Origin: Taylorella asinigenitalis ATCC 700933
GTDB lineage: Bacteria; Pseudomonadota; Gammaproteobacteria; Burkholderiales; Burkholderiaceae_B
Direction: 5' to 3'
Length of the DNA stretch: 64,000 nt
Assembly: GCF_000687755.1 (NCBI RefSeq)
Contig: NZ_JHXN01000004.1
Span: forward strand, 50,874-114,873
Under the pieces are notes generated by a model, which had not been told where the DNA came from, ran no database searches, and worked only from the letters and a program-made list of their open reading frames with translations. Shown piece by piece: positions 1 to 7,304 of the stretch. The position numbers and the translations under genes were made by a program. The stretch's first letter is position 1. The number at the start of each line of letters is the position of its first letter.

Positions 1-527
1 GAATATTCTGGATTAATAATGGGGTCATTTTCTTCTAGCAGATAATTATGCAAAAAAGCACAAGTTTTTATATTTACTGGTTTGGACCTAACAACTTCAC
101 AAAAATCGTAAAGCAATCTCCCATAACTGTATGCTTGATAGGAAGGATGAGCTACTTGTCTTTCTCCACCACCAACGTATGTAGTTACTACATCCTTTTT
201 GTAGGGATCTACTTTTGCTTTTTCCCACTGCTTTAGCTCAATAATTACTAAGTTAGACTTATTATTTTGGTCATAACCAGAAATTAGAAAATCTAACCTT
301 TTTGAATTACCAGGAATAACGTACTCGATTGCCACACCAGCATTATCTGGTATATCCTTATCTTCAATGACTCTATCCATATAACTTAAAGAAGAGTGCC
401 ATGAACTTATTTCAGATAAACCGTATCCTATCCTATTAGCCCTAAGTGCACTTTGTATACTTGAAATAAGCTTTCCATTTAAAAAATCATAACGAAATTG
501 ATTCTTATCAGCTGTATAAACAATCAT
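1..527 (-). CDS. DUF2075-type protein, N-terminal part (runs off window)
   Basis: An open frame from the ATG at 527 runs off the left edge, giving about 175 visible residues. It starts MIVYTADKNQFRYDF and contains RLDFLISG followed by VIIELKQW, then TTYVGGGERQVAHPSYQAYSY. This matches my recollection of the N-terminal region of DUF2075 proteins, where a PD-(D/E)XK-like segment (Asp, then Glu-x-Lys) precedes a Schlafen-like P-loop domain; that second domain would lie outside the window. The start codon overlaps the stop of the upstream MazG-like gene by 4 bp (ATGA), so the two are translationally coupled. A defence or nucleic-acid-processing role is inference from the family and the partner gene. 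Confidence 0.75.
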   Translation of the reverse strand, partial: MIVYTADKNQFRYDFLNGKLISSIQSALRANRIGYGLSEISSWHSSLSYMDRVIEDKDIPDNAGVAIEYVIPGNSKRLDFLISGYDQNNKSNLVIIELKQWEKAKVDPYKKDVVTTYVGGGERQVAHPSYQAYSYGRLLYDFCEVVRSKPVNIKTCAFLHNYLLEENDPIINPEY

Positions 528-817
528 AGTTGACTCTCATCTAATGGATATTTGATTGAATTTTTGTTTAATTTATCTAATATTATTTTTTCAGGATCAA
601 TATTTAAACTTAATGCCATGTCTAAACAATAGATAAGAACATCAGCTAGTTCTTCTTTTAAATGTTCTTCGTCGATAACTTTAGAATTCCATAGGAAGAT
701 CTCTAATAACTCAGCGGCTTCGATAGATATTGATTTAGCAAGATTTTCAGGAGAATGAAATTTTTTCCAATCCCTTTTAGAATTGAAATTGTCTATAGCT
801 TTAAGTACATTTTCCAT
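524..817 (-). CDS. MazG-like nucleotide pyrophosphohydrolase
   Basis: A 97-residue all-helical protein of the MazG/RS21-C6-like (DCTPP1-like) size class. The metal-binding signature is visible as E33-x-x-E36 in the segment EAAELLEIF and E56-x-x-D59 in EELADVLIY. RDWKKFHSPENLAKSI before it is typical of the family. Such enzymes hydrolyse (d)NTPs to monophosphate and pyrophosphate in the cytoplasm. It is the first gene of a two-gene unit, overlapping the DUF2075 gene by 4 bp. As a single-domain MazG with a nuclease-like partner, it could serve nucleotide-based defence rather than pool cleansing; that is inference. Confidence 0.8.
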   Translation of the reverse strand: MENVLKAIDNFNSKRDWKKFHSPENLAKSISIEAAELLEIFLWNSKVIDEEHLKEELADVLIYCLDMALSLNIDPEKIILDKLNKNSIKYPLDESQL

Positions 818-966
818 ATTAAGCTCTCTGAAAAATTTAGATTCTTATTCTTTATTTGTAAAATTCTAATTTATTTTTTAAAAATTTAAATTATTAGATC
901 AGAACTATTTTGCAAAATTTTTATCACTCATTTATACAGAGAAAATTATTGTGAGTATCTCATGTC

Positions 967-1487
967 CCTGACCCAGTTGAACTATCTCCCTTTCCGGCAA
1001 AAAACACACCTTAACTCCTAGGCCCCCAGCGGAGGTGGACGAAGGGACATTGTCAGTCCCGAAGAACACCGAAGCCCCCTGATGAACTTACCCCCACCCT
1101 TTAAATCAACAAATCGCCACCCTCGCAGAACTCACCCCACCTCCTAAAATTCAACACCCTTGACCTCCCCAGTTGGACTTTAACCGATATCCATTAAAAC
1201 CCTACACCGTAACCACTTGGTACTGTAGCGGAGGTGGACGAAGGGACATTGTCAGTCCCGAAGTACACCGAAGCCCCCCTGATGAACTCACCCCCACCCT
1301 TTAAATCACCAAATCGCCACACCGCTGAACTCACCCCACCCCTTAAAATTCCACACCCTTGACCTCCCCAGTTGAACTATCTCCCTCTCCTGTATAATAA
1401 ACATACCCTGTAACCACTTGGTACTGTAGCGGAGGTGGACGAAGGGACATTGTCAGTCCCGTAGGACACCGCAGCCCCCCGAAGCAA
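967..1487. repeat. Three tandem ~200-bp repeats before the Sel1 gene
   Basis: The core beginning AGCGGAGGTGGACGAAGG occurs at 1028, 1227 and 1428, so the period is 199-201 bp. Each core contains GGGAC-ATTGTCA-GTCCC, a 5-bp stem hairpin, followed by ACACCGAAGCCCCC or a close variant. Between cores there are shared stretches such as CCAGTTGAACTATCTCCCT and GTAACCACTTGGTACTG, and an internal pair TGAACTCACCCC. The third copy runs straight into the ribosome-binding site of the Sel1 gene. In copies 1 and 2 the equivalent place has TGATGAACT, reminiscent of the real ATGAACCCT start, so the array may be duplicated promoter-leader DNA. Confidence 0.85.
1372..1398 (+). promoter_or_regulatory. Candidate sigma-70 promoter in the third repeat
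   Basis: TTGAAC (1372-1377) is separated by 15 bp from a perfect TATAAT (1393-1398). It would give a leader of about 95 nt carrying the GGGAC/GTCCC hairpin before the Sel1 gene. The equivalent site in repeat 2 is degenerate (TTGGAC, no TATAAT), so probably only the last copy is active. Confidence 0.45.
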
Positions 1488-1499
1488 TTGGAGCTCACT

Positions 1500-2528
1500 A
1501 TGAACCCTCTCCTTACTTCTATATTCACTCTTACTTGTGCTTTTGTAGCCCTACCTACTTTGGCTCAGTCCAACCCAGCTTCAGCACAAAACAACAACGC
1601 AAGTAGCCTACAAAACGGCTTTTCAAATCAAAGCAACACCCCTGCAGCAAATACAAATACGAATGCGAGTACAAATCAGAATTCGACAGAAAGCCAAGGG
1701 GGAGAGAAAGCGAGTGCATTGCCACTAGGGACAATTGAAGAGAGAGCGAATAAGGGAGATGCTCATTATCAGTTTGAGCTGGGTTATATGTATTTTAAGG
1801 GTGAAGGTGTGACTAAAAATTATACCCAATCCGTGCAATGGTACGAGAAATCGGCCGCTCAGGGTTTTGTTCATGCTTTGAATAATTTGGGGTATATGTA
1901 TTTGATGGGCCTAGGCGTAGATAAGGATTATAAAAAGGCTTTCGAGAATTTTGAGAAGGCCTCTACAAAAGGCTTTCCTGAGGCTATTTATAATTTGGGG
2001 TACATGTATCAGAAAGGCTGGGGCGTAGAGCCTAATGCCACTAAAGCACGCGACTTATTTGAAACCGCTGCTACCGCTGGCAATGTTTCCGCTATGTTCA
2101 ATTTAGGCTTATGTTATCAGTATGGTCGAGGTACGGATAAGGATGCGAAAAAAGCCAAAGAATGGTATGAGAAAGCTGCAAATGCTGGACATGTTCTGGC
2201 TCAGAGGAATTTAGGGTATTTGTACGAGAAAGGTGATGGAATTGATCACGACTATGATGAGGCCATGGAGTGGTACAAAAAAGCAGCTCAGAAAAATGAC
2301 CCTATTGCTCAATATAATGTAGGTGCTTTATATGAGAATGGTAAAGGCACTACTAAGAATTTCAAAAACGCAACTACTTGGTATCAACTCGCTTGTGACA
2401 GTAAATTTGAATCTGCTTGCAAAGGACTAGATAGGGTTAAGGAGAAGATTCAAAAGGAATCTGAGGCTAAGAAAAAAGCAGAAGAAGAGAAAAAAGCTAA
2501 AGAGGCAAACAAAGCTACAGCATCATAA
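1500..2528 (+). CDS. Secreted Sel1-repeat protein, long form
   Basis: I place the start at the ATG at 1500 (342 residues) because GGAG lies 6 nt upstream; an in-frame TTG at 1488 is less likely. A signal peptide (MNPLLTSIFTLTCAFVALPTLAQ) is followed by a low-complexity Asn/Gln/Ser/Thr linker of about 45 residues, then about seven Sel1 repeats of 36 residues with the pattern LGYMYxxGxGVxKDYxKAxxWYEKAA. The C-terminus is a Lys/Glu/Ala-rich, probably helical tail. Sel1 repeats form an alpha-solenoid that binds proteins, so a periplasmic or surface adaptor role is likely; the partner is unknown. A shorter Sel1 gene follows 52 bp downstream. Confidence 0.9.
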   Translation: MNPLLTSIFTLTCAFVALPTLAQSNPASAQNNNASSLQNGFSNQSNTPAANTNTNASTNQNSTESQGGEKASALPLGTIEERANKGDAHYQFELGYMYFKGEGVTKNYTQSVQWYEKSAAQGFVHALNNLGYMYLMGLGVDKDYKKAFENFEKASTKGFPEAIYNLGYMYQKGWGVEPNATKARDLFETAATAGNVSAMFNLGLCYQYGRGTDKDAKKAKEWYEKAANAGHVLAQRNLGYLYEKGDGIDHDYDEAMEWYKKAAQKNDPIAQYNVGALYENGKGTTKNFKNATTWYQLACDSKFESACKGLDRVKEKIQKESEAKKKAEEEKKAKEANKATAS

Positions 2529-2580
2529 ATTGTAACTTTCAAGATTTAATATTAAGAATCCACTAACAGGAGAGAAAGTG

Positions 2581-3051
2581 ATGATTAAAAAGATAGTATT
2601 TAGTGTAGCTATGGCTTTGGCTGTATCAAATGTAAGCTGGGCTGAAGACGTGGACATTGCCACATTAGAGCAGAAGGCAGTTGAGGGGGATGCACGCTCT
2701 CAATTTAAGTTGGGCGAAGCATATGAGTTCGGTAAGGGAGTAGAAAAAAATCCAGAAAAGGCTTTTGAATTGTATACAAAAGCTGCTCATCAAGGCGATA
2801 GATCCGCTCAAACAAATTTAGGATTTCTATATGACACAGGGACTGGAACTAAGCAAGACTATGCGGCTGCTATGACTTGGTATAAGGCAGCGGCAAATCA
2901 AGGCGAACTTGCAGCTATGTACAATATCGCTCTTCTTTATGAAGATGGCCGTGGTGTTAAGAAAGATGTAGATACCGCTAAAATTTGGTATAAAAAAGCT
3001 TGCGATTTAGGAGATAAAGAAAGTTGCGTTAAGTTAGATAAGCTTCAATAA
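2581..3051 (+). CDS. Secreted Sel1-repeat protein, short form
   Basis: The preferred start is the ATG at 2581 with AGGAGAG 6 nt upstream; the GTG just before it is less likely. The 156-residue product has a signal peptide ending SWA-ED near residue 22, then about three Sel1 repeats (LGEAYEFGKGVEKN, LGFLYDTGTGTKQD and ALLYEDGRGVKKD). Two closely spaced cysteines near the C-terminus (KKACDLGDKESC) echo the last repeat of the longer neighbour (QLACDSKFESAC), so the two genes probably arose by duplication and may be co-transcribed. A clear terminator follows. Function unknown beyond protein-protein interaction in the envelope. Confidence 0.9.
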   Translation: MIKKIVFSVAMALAVSNVSWAEDVDIATLEQKAVEGDARSQFKLGEAYEFGKGVEKNPEKAFELYTKAAHQGDRSAQTNLGFLYDTGTGTKQDYAAAMTWYKAAANQGELAAMYNIALLYEDGRGVKKDVDTAKIWYKKACDLGDKESCVKLDKLQ

Positions 3052-3078
3052 TTTATTATTTAAATTAAGATTTGATGT

Positions 3079-3117
3079 AAGGCCATGTACGAAGTACGTA
3101 TATGGCCTTTTCTTTTG
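3079..3117 (+). terminator. Rho-independent terminator after the Sel1 genes
   Basis: GGCCAT-GTAC pairs with GTAC-(GTAT)-ATGGCC around a GAA loop, with one small bulge, followed by TTTTCTTTT. Confidence 0.8.
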
Positions 3118-3270
3118 TTAAAAGAAATTGAGCGGTAGTTAGCTGCCATTATGGCAATGATTTTGCATTTATATTAAAGGTAACATACTGAATATACAGA
3201 TAATTAAATTATCTTTAATAAGAGTGTAACGTTATAACAATACAATTTGTATTATCTTGTGGAGGGATTT

Positions 3271-4047
3271 ATGGCTATCGAAAACAGCATTCAATTTAAA
3301 CGTAAATGTGCAGAGCATTTAAACAAAACTTACGGCAAATTCTTTGACCTTTTAGGCGGAGGATGTTCTTCTGTAAGCGATATCAAATTTGTTAACGGAA
3401 AAAGTTCATATATAGAGTGCAAACTACCGCATACTCAATCGGATAAATTTGAACTTGTACCTAACTCAACTAACACTAATTTTGAACTTTCTAAATCGCT
3501 AGAGCCAGCTCAAGCAAAATGGTTTGAGGGTCTTATCAATTATCTTTCTAAACCAGAAGTATTTCGCAATTTAGCGTCAGGGAATGTAGGCGGGAGCATT
3601 GCCATCAATAAATTCCAATTATTTCAGTGGTTTAAAAAAGCGATGGCACGCAAAAACATTCGCTATGTTGTATCTACTCAAAATTCTGATACAGAATCAG
3701 CTCAAAAATTCTTTATTTTCCCTGTAGGTCAAATTCAAGACTATTTTGATATTCGCGTAAAAATTACTCCTTCAGTTAATGCAACTGGTGCGGTTTCTGG
3801 ACTTGCTGTGACTTATAGCGTTACACAAAAACCGAATATTTCTGATGTGGATGCCGCTCAAAGTAGTGCCTTATTCGCTACTCAAAACGGCTTGAGTGCT
3901 AGATCAGATGCGACGAAAGCAGAATCAAATTCAAGCGAAAATGTTGAAGTGAAAGAGCCTAAGAAAGTTGCTAGCAACTTACAACCAAAAGAGACTGAAG
4001 CTTCTAAAAAAATGAACTCTATTCTTAAGGCTTTTAACAAAGCATAA
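3271..4047 (+). CDS. Unknown protein with PD-(D/E)XK-like signature
   Basis: The start is taken as the ATG at 3271, preceded by GGAGGG; a TTG 24 nt upstream extends the frame but lacks a ribosome site. The 258-residue product has no signal peptide. Near the N-terminus it contains S36-D37-I-K and, eleven residues on, Y47-I-E49-C-K51-L, which fits the D...E-x-K pattern of PD-(D/E)XK nucleases. The middle is globular and the last 60 residues are a Ser/Lys/Glu-rich disordered tail ending in a short helix. No methylase neighbour is present, so a classical restriction-modification role is not supported. I do not recognise the family; a nuclease is only a suggestion. Confidence 0.7.
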   Translation: MAIENSIQFKRKCAEHLNKTYGKFFDLLGGGCSSVSDIKFVNGKSSYIECKLPHTQSDKFELVPNSTNTNFELSKSLEPAQAKWFEGLINYLSKPEVFRNLASGNVGGSIAINKFQLFQWFKKAMARKNIRYVVSTQNSDTESAQKFFIFPVGQIQDYFDIRVKITPSVNATGAVSGLAVTYSVTQKPNISDVDAAQSSALFATQNGLSARSDATKAESNSSENVEVKEPKKVASNLQPKETEASKKMNSILKAFNKA

Positions 4048-4127
4048 GAATTTACCACACGAGATTCGCAAAGAGGCGATGGACTTTGCGGATTTCGGCG
4101 ATGGTTTGTGTGGGTGATAGGTGCGAT

Positions 4128-4176
4128 GCGGATGCGTTGAATGAAGCGGATGCGTTGAATGAAGCGGATGCGAAGG
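4128..4176 (+). repeat. 18-bp tandem repeat, 2.5 copies
   Basis: The unit GCGGATGCGTTGAATGAA occurs at 4128-4145 and 4146-4163, with a partial third copy from 4164. One frame reads (ADALNE)n within a 41-residue ORF (4101-4226), but no ribosome site supports translation. Confidence 0.85.
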
Positions 4177-4243
4177 CCTTAAACATTAACTTTACACGAT
4201 CAAATAAATACAGAATTTACCTATAAATCAAATTTGTACCCTT

Positions 4244-4277
4244 CCCCTCAGAGACGAGTTCCTGAGGGGCTTTTTTT
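4244..4277 (+). terminator. Strong plus-strand terminator with no close upstream gene
   Basis: CCCCTCAG (4244-4251) pairs perfectly with CTGAGGGG (4262-4269), followed by seven T residues. It lies about 200 bp beyond the end of the nuclease-like gene, so it ends either a long 3' UTR or a separate short transcript that includes the 18-bp repeat. The minus strand lacks a T-run, so it is one-directional. Confidence 0.85.
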
Positions 4278-4361
4278 GCGTGCTTACTTGGGTGCGGCAA
4301 TAAATGCAAGGATGAATTTTTACACTAATAAAATTTGCCTGAGCCCCTTCAGTCTCCCCTG

Positions 4362-4676
4362 CTACCCCAACACAACCTCAAATGCCTCCATAATAGGATG
4401 TTCCGCATACATATGTTTATTTAAAGGTATGGATTTATGCATCTCTTTATAATTCTCTGAAATCTTCCAAGCTTCAAACGCCTCTTTACTCTCCCAGACA
4501 CTGCACGAGGCGAAGACCACTATATCTCCGTCCAATTCTTTATCTAATTTTAATAATTTAAAATCCACCAAGCCTCGCACCGAATCAATATTTTTATAAG
4601 ATTCGTCCCAAATTCCTGGATATTCATTTTCATATTTAGAATGGATTTTAAAACGATTCATAGTCATGTATTTCAT
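4362..4676 (-). CDS. IsdG/HmoA-like antibiotic-biosynthesis-type monooxygenase
   Basis: A 104-residue protein of the antibiotic biosynthesis monooxygenase (ABM) ferredoxin-like fold. The pattern MTMNRFKI at the N-terminus and SVWESKEAFEAWKISENYKEMH is characteristic. Asn7, Trp70 and His80 have nearly the spacing of the Asn-Trp-His triad in IsdG-type haem-degrading monooxygenases, so haem degradation is plausible. The start overlaps the stop of the CobW gene by 4 bp (ATGA), making it the last gene of a metal-related operon. Other ABM proteins act on quinones or have no known substrate, so haem is an inference from the triad and the neighbouring importer. Confidence 0.75.
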   Translation of the reverse strand: MKYMTMNRFKIHSKYENEYPGIWDESYKNIDSVRGLVDFKLLKLDKELDGDIVVFASCSVWESKEAFEAWKISENYKEMHKSIPLNKHMYAEHPIMEAFEVVLG

Positions 4677-5662
4677 GATTTCTCCTTAATTAAATTCATA
4701 AATATTTGAGCAGACTTTTTAATTTTCTCTATCTCAATTCCTCTGCAAATAAATAATAGTCTTGATTTTCCGTCATCCCAAAGAGGATGCTCTAAATGCT
4801 CAGGCGGATAGAGGCAATGTTGAACACCATGTAAAAACACAGGTTTTTCCTGCCCTGTTAGATACAACATACCCTTAATTCTAAGTATAGATTCACCATA
4901 TTGCTTTAACAAAATATTGAGCCACAAACCAAACAAAGTCCAATCTACGTAGTCATTAAAAACAATCACTCCCGTTTGTGTATCCTTGTGAGTTTTAAAT
5001 CCTTCAGTGCTAAAGGGCAAATTAAGAAACTCTGTTCTCATATATTCAAGAGCAAACAAATTTGAAGTATCAACAAGTGTCTCAGGTTCTATCCATACAC
5101 CTGTCGAGCCAACTAATTCAACAAAATTTCTAACATTCAATTCTTCTTCAGATCCAATCAAATCACACTTAGACAACACCCACTTATTGCTGGCAATGAC
5201 CTGTGGAAGCCATTCAGGGTGGATGGAATGCTGGGACATTGCCAAAGTGCCATCAATAAGACATGTCATACCATGGACTGCAAATCGACTCTTAAGATGC
5301 GTATCAAAACTTAATGTATTAAGCATTGATGCGGGGTTTGCGAGACCCGTTGTTTCGATAATGATATTTTTAAAAGGAGCAATCTTACCCGCTTTTTTAT
5401 CGGCCAAGACCTTAAGCAAGGTGTCCTTTACATCCGTCAGTACTGTACAGCACACGCAGCCAGATGCTAGCAAATAAGTGTTATCGCATACCTGTTCGAC
5501 GAGCAAATTATCGAGCCCGATCTCGCCCAACTCATTGACCAACACAAGCGTTTCGCTGTTTTTATCGTGCTCGAGAATTTTTCGAATAAATGTCGTCTTT
5601 CCGCTTCCCAGAAAGCCCGTAATGACATGAATCGGTATTCGTTCTGAAGAATTAGTGTGCAT
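4673..5662 (-). CDS. CobW/COG0523-family GTPase (metallochaperone)
   Basis: Start chosen at the ATG at 5662 (329 residues, MHTNSSERIPIHVITG); upstream in-frame codons lie inside the preceding gene, which it overlaps by 11 bp. The G3E-family motifs are complete: Walker A GFLGSGKTTF, the switch segment NELGEIGLD, the family-specific metal-binding CxCC (SGCVCCTVL), ETTGLANP and the base-recognition motif SKCD. The C-terminal half is the usual CobW_C domain. COG0523 proteins use GTP to load Zn, Co or Fe into client enzymes. Clients here could be the adjacent deacetylase or another enzyme that needs metal under limitation; the metal cannot be read from sequence. Confidence 0.9.
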   Translation of the reverse strand: MHTNSSERIPIHVITGFLGSGKTTFIRKILEHDKNSETLVLVNELGEIGLDNLLVEQVCDNTYLLASGCVCCTVLTDVKDTLLKVLADKKAGKIAPFKNIIIETTGLANPASMLNTLSFDTHLKSRFAVHGMTCLIDGTLAMSQHSIHPEWLPQVIASNKWVLSKCDLIGSEEELNVRNFVELVGSTGVWIEPETLVDTSNLFALEYMRTEFLNLPFSTEGFKTHKDTQTGVIVFNDYVDWTLFGLWLNILLKQYGESILRIKGMLYLTGQEKPVFLHGVQHCLYPPEHLEHPLWDDGKSRLLFICRGIEIEKIKKSAQIFMNLIKEKS

Positions 5663-5945
5663 CGAGTTTTCTAAGATACGACTCGTCGAGAATATCAAAA
5701 TTTGGGTTTATGGATGCGACCTTGTCCCACAGCTCCTGCAATCCATTTGCGATATCGCGTTTGCCCGTGAGGCTCTCTACAAGATAATTTACGCCCTGCG
5801 AATCTGAAACTTGCACATGGCATGGTTTTAATATCTTATTTATGATGGCAATGCGTTTGTACCTCTCCTGCCTACGTGGAAGCTCATTAGGCAAAGAGTC
5901 TGTCCAATCTGTAATCTCAGCTATAAGGCCACAAAGTCCGCACAT
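5652..5945 (-). CDS. Small conserved CxxC protein linked to CobW
   Basis: A 97-residue cytoplasmic protein beginning MCGLCGLIAEITDW, with a CGLCG motif at the very N-terminus, then an Arg-rich stretch (PRRQERYKRIAIINKIL) and LVESLTGKRDIANGLQELW. I recall similar short MCGxCG proteins beside CobW-type GTPases in other proteobacteria, but know no assigned function. It overlaps the CobW gene by 11 bp and starts 46 bp after the deacetylase, so it is part of the same operon. The two N-terminal cysteines could bind a metal passed on by CobW; that is speculation. Confidence 0.75.
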   Translation of the reverse strand: MCGLCGLIAEITDWTDSLPNELPRRQERYKRIAIINKILKPCHVQVSDSQGVNYLVESLTGKRDIANGLQELWDKVASINPNFDILDESYLRKLDAH

Positions 5946-5990
5946 AAAATTTGATTGTGCGAGGATAAATATCCCCGCACATGAGTCTAA

Positions 5991-6872
5991 TTATTTCTTA
6001 CGAGGACATCTTTTAGCGAAATCGTCTGCGATTTCATTCATCGTAACGAACTTAACGCCATCGTGTGATTTCATATGCTTGATAAGGCGATCTAACATTA
6101 AAAGCACTTGTGGACGACCTGATACGTCTGGGTGGATTGTGATTGGAAATACTGCATAATCCATATTCTCGTATACCCAGTCGAACTGGTCACGCCACAT
6201 GTCCTCGATATCACGTGGATTTACAAAACCATGGCTATTTGGAGATTTTTTAATGAACATCATAGGTGGAAGATCATCAAGATACCAGCTAGCAGGAATT
6301 TCAATTAAATCCGATTCAGTGCCACGTACTAGAGGTTTCATCCATGATTCTGCATCTTGGCTATAGTCGATTTTCGTCCATTTATCCCCTACGCGAACAT
6401 AGTATGGAGTAAAGTCGTTATGCATCAAACTATGGTCGTATTTAATGCCTTTTTCAAGTAAAAGCTCGTTTGTGACATTACTAAACTCCCACCATGGAGC
6501 GACATAGCCAGTAGGTGCTTTACCCGATAGTTCTTTGATTAAATCAAAGCATTTATCTAAAACTGCCTGCTCTTGCTCACGTGTCATGGCAATAGGATTC
6601 TCATGACTATATCCATGCATACCAACCTCATGCCCAGCTTTCACAACCTCAGCCATCTGATTAGGAAAAGTCTCGACAGAGTGACCTGGAATAAACCACG
6701 TAGTTGTAAGACCGTGTTTTGCGAAAAGGTCAAGCAATCTTAATGAACCAACCTCACCAGCAAAAAGACCGCGTGAGATATCATCAGGAGAGTCCTCTCC
6801 ACCATAAGAGCCGAGCCAACCTGCAACGGCATCTACGTCAATTCCAAATGATACGAAAATTTCTTTACTCAT
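5991..6872 (-). CDS. pgdA: PgdA-like polysaccharide (peptidoglycan) deacetylase
   Basis: Start placed at the ATG at 6872, with AAGGAG upstream, giving 293 residues without a signal peptide. NodB-fold motifs are visible: [16 protein letters not shown] near the N-terminus with the catalytic/metal aspartate, HGYSHENP with the two metal histidines, and [26 protein letters not shown] and [14 protein letters not shown] strongly resemble Helicobacter pylori HP0310, described as a peptidoglycan deacetylase; the same fold also includes cyclic-amide hydrolases, so the substrate is not certain. It would help resist lysozyme if it acts on N-acetylglucosamine of peptidoglycan. A 351-bp insertion separates it from the ABC ATPase gene. 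Confidence 0.85.
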   Translation of the reverse strand: MSKEIFVSFGIDVDAVAGWLGSYGGEDSPDDISRGLFAGEVGSLRLLDLFAKHGLTTTWFIPGHSVETFPNQMAEVVKAGHEVGMHGYSHENPIAMTREQEQAVLDKCFDLIKELSGKAPTGYVAPWWEFSNVTNELLLEKGIKYDHSLMHNDFTPYYVRVGDKWTKIDYSQDAESWMKPLVRGTESDLIEIPASWYLDDLPPMMFIKKSPNSHGFVNPRDIEDMWRDQFDWVYENMDYAVFPITIHPDVSGRPQVLLMLDRLIKHMKSHDGVKFVTMNEIADDFAKRCPRKK

Positions 6873-6932
6873 AATGTTCTCCTTGTAAAGATATATTTTT
6901 ATGATACCACCAAGATATGACGTCAATACTAT

Positions 6933-7304
6933 TTATAGAGGTTCGGAATATTTGAATAATATGAATTGTTTAAATTAGATTGGTTTAATATAACCGAAAA
7001 CGTAATATACCTTATTGACCATTAAAAAATTATTTTCTATACTTATACTAAATCCTCGTTCTCGTTTCGGACGTTCAGCTAGGGGGCTTTTAGTGACATC
7101 TAGCGGACGAGTTCTTTTCTCTACATAAAAACCACCTACTACAATTAATTCTTTTTTTCTATTACTTACAATTTCTACTATTTTGATTTGCTTTTTATCG
7201 TTCTTATTAGAATAAATTACTATTCTTCTTTCAGAACCTTTAGATTTACCCAAGTGAATATTTTCAAATTTTGGAGATACTCGTTATAGAGGTTCGGAAT
7301 ATTT
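6933..7304. repeat. 21-bp direct repeats flanking a 330-bp insertion
   Basis: The same 21 bp occurs at 6933-6953 and 7284-7304. The right copy is the last six codons and stop of the ABC ATPase gene (reading YSEPL-stop on the minus strand). The left copy is an orphan duplicate beyond the inserted DNA. The layout resembles an element that recombined into the 3' end of a gene and kept its coding end intact, or a large target-site duplication. The inserted DNA carries one possible 92-residue ORF. Confidence 0.8.
6975..7253 (-). CDS. Hypothetical basic protein inside the inserted segment
   Basis: A 92-residue open frame with a TTG start (MGKSKGSERRIVIYSN), no ATG near the start and no clear ribosome site. 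The product is Lys/Arg-rich with predicted beta-strand stretches (KELIVVGGFYVEK and FLMVNKVYYVFGYIKPI) and no motif that I recognise. It happens to be in frame with the ABC ATPase gene beyond that gene's stop codon, so it could be read only by read-through or by its own start. Its flanking 21-bp repeats mark it as acquired. Whether it is translated is uncertain. Confidence 0.4.
   Translation of the reverse strand: MGKSKGSERRIVIYSNKNDKKQIKIVEIVSNRKKELIVVGGFYVEKRTRPLDVTKSPLAERPKRERGFSISIENNFLMVNKVYYVFGYIKPI

Noticed and set aside
48..236. 62-residue plus-strand ORF at the left edge
   Set aside because: Lies wholly opposite the DUF2075 coding frame, which has recognisable family motifs.
961..1500. 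CRISPR array
   Set aside because: Only three copies, about 200 bp apart, with spacers that are themselves related; no cas genes.
1343..1528. 61-residue minus-strand ORF across the third tandem repeat
   Set aside because: It has no ribosome site, its composition follows the repeat, and it runs into the start of the Sel1 gene on the other strand.
4101..4226. Small ORF with (ADALNE) repeats
   Set aside because: It has no ribosome site; the periodicity comes from the 18-bp DNA repeat. Kept only as a repeat.
4234..4452. 72-residue plus-strand ORF
   Set aside because: It runs straight through a strong terminator and into the opposite strand of the monooxygenase gene.
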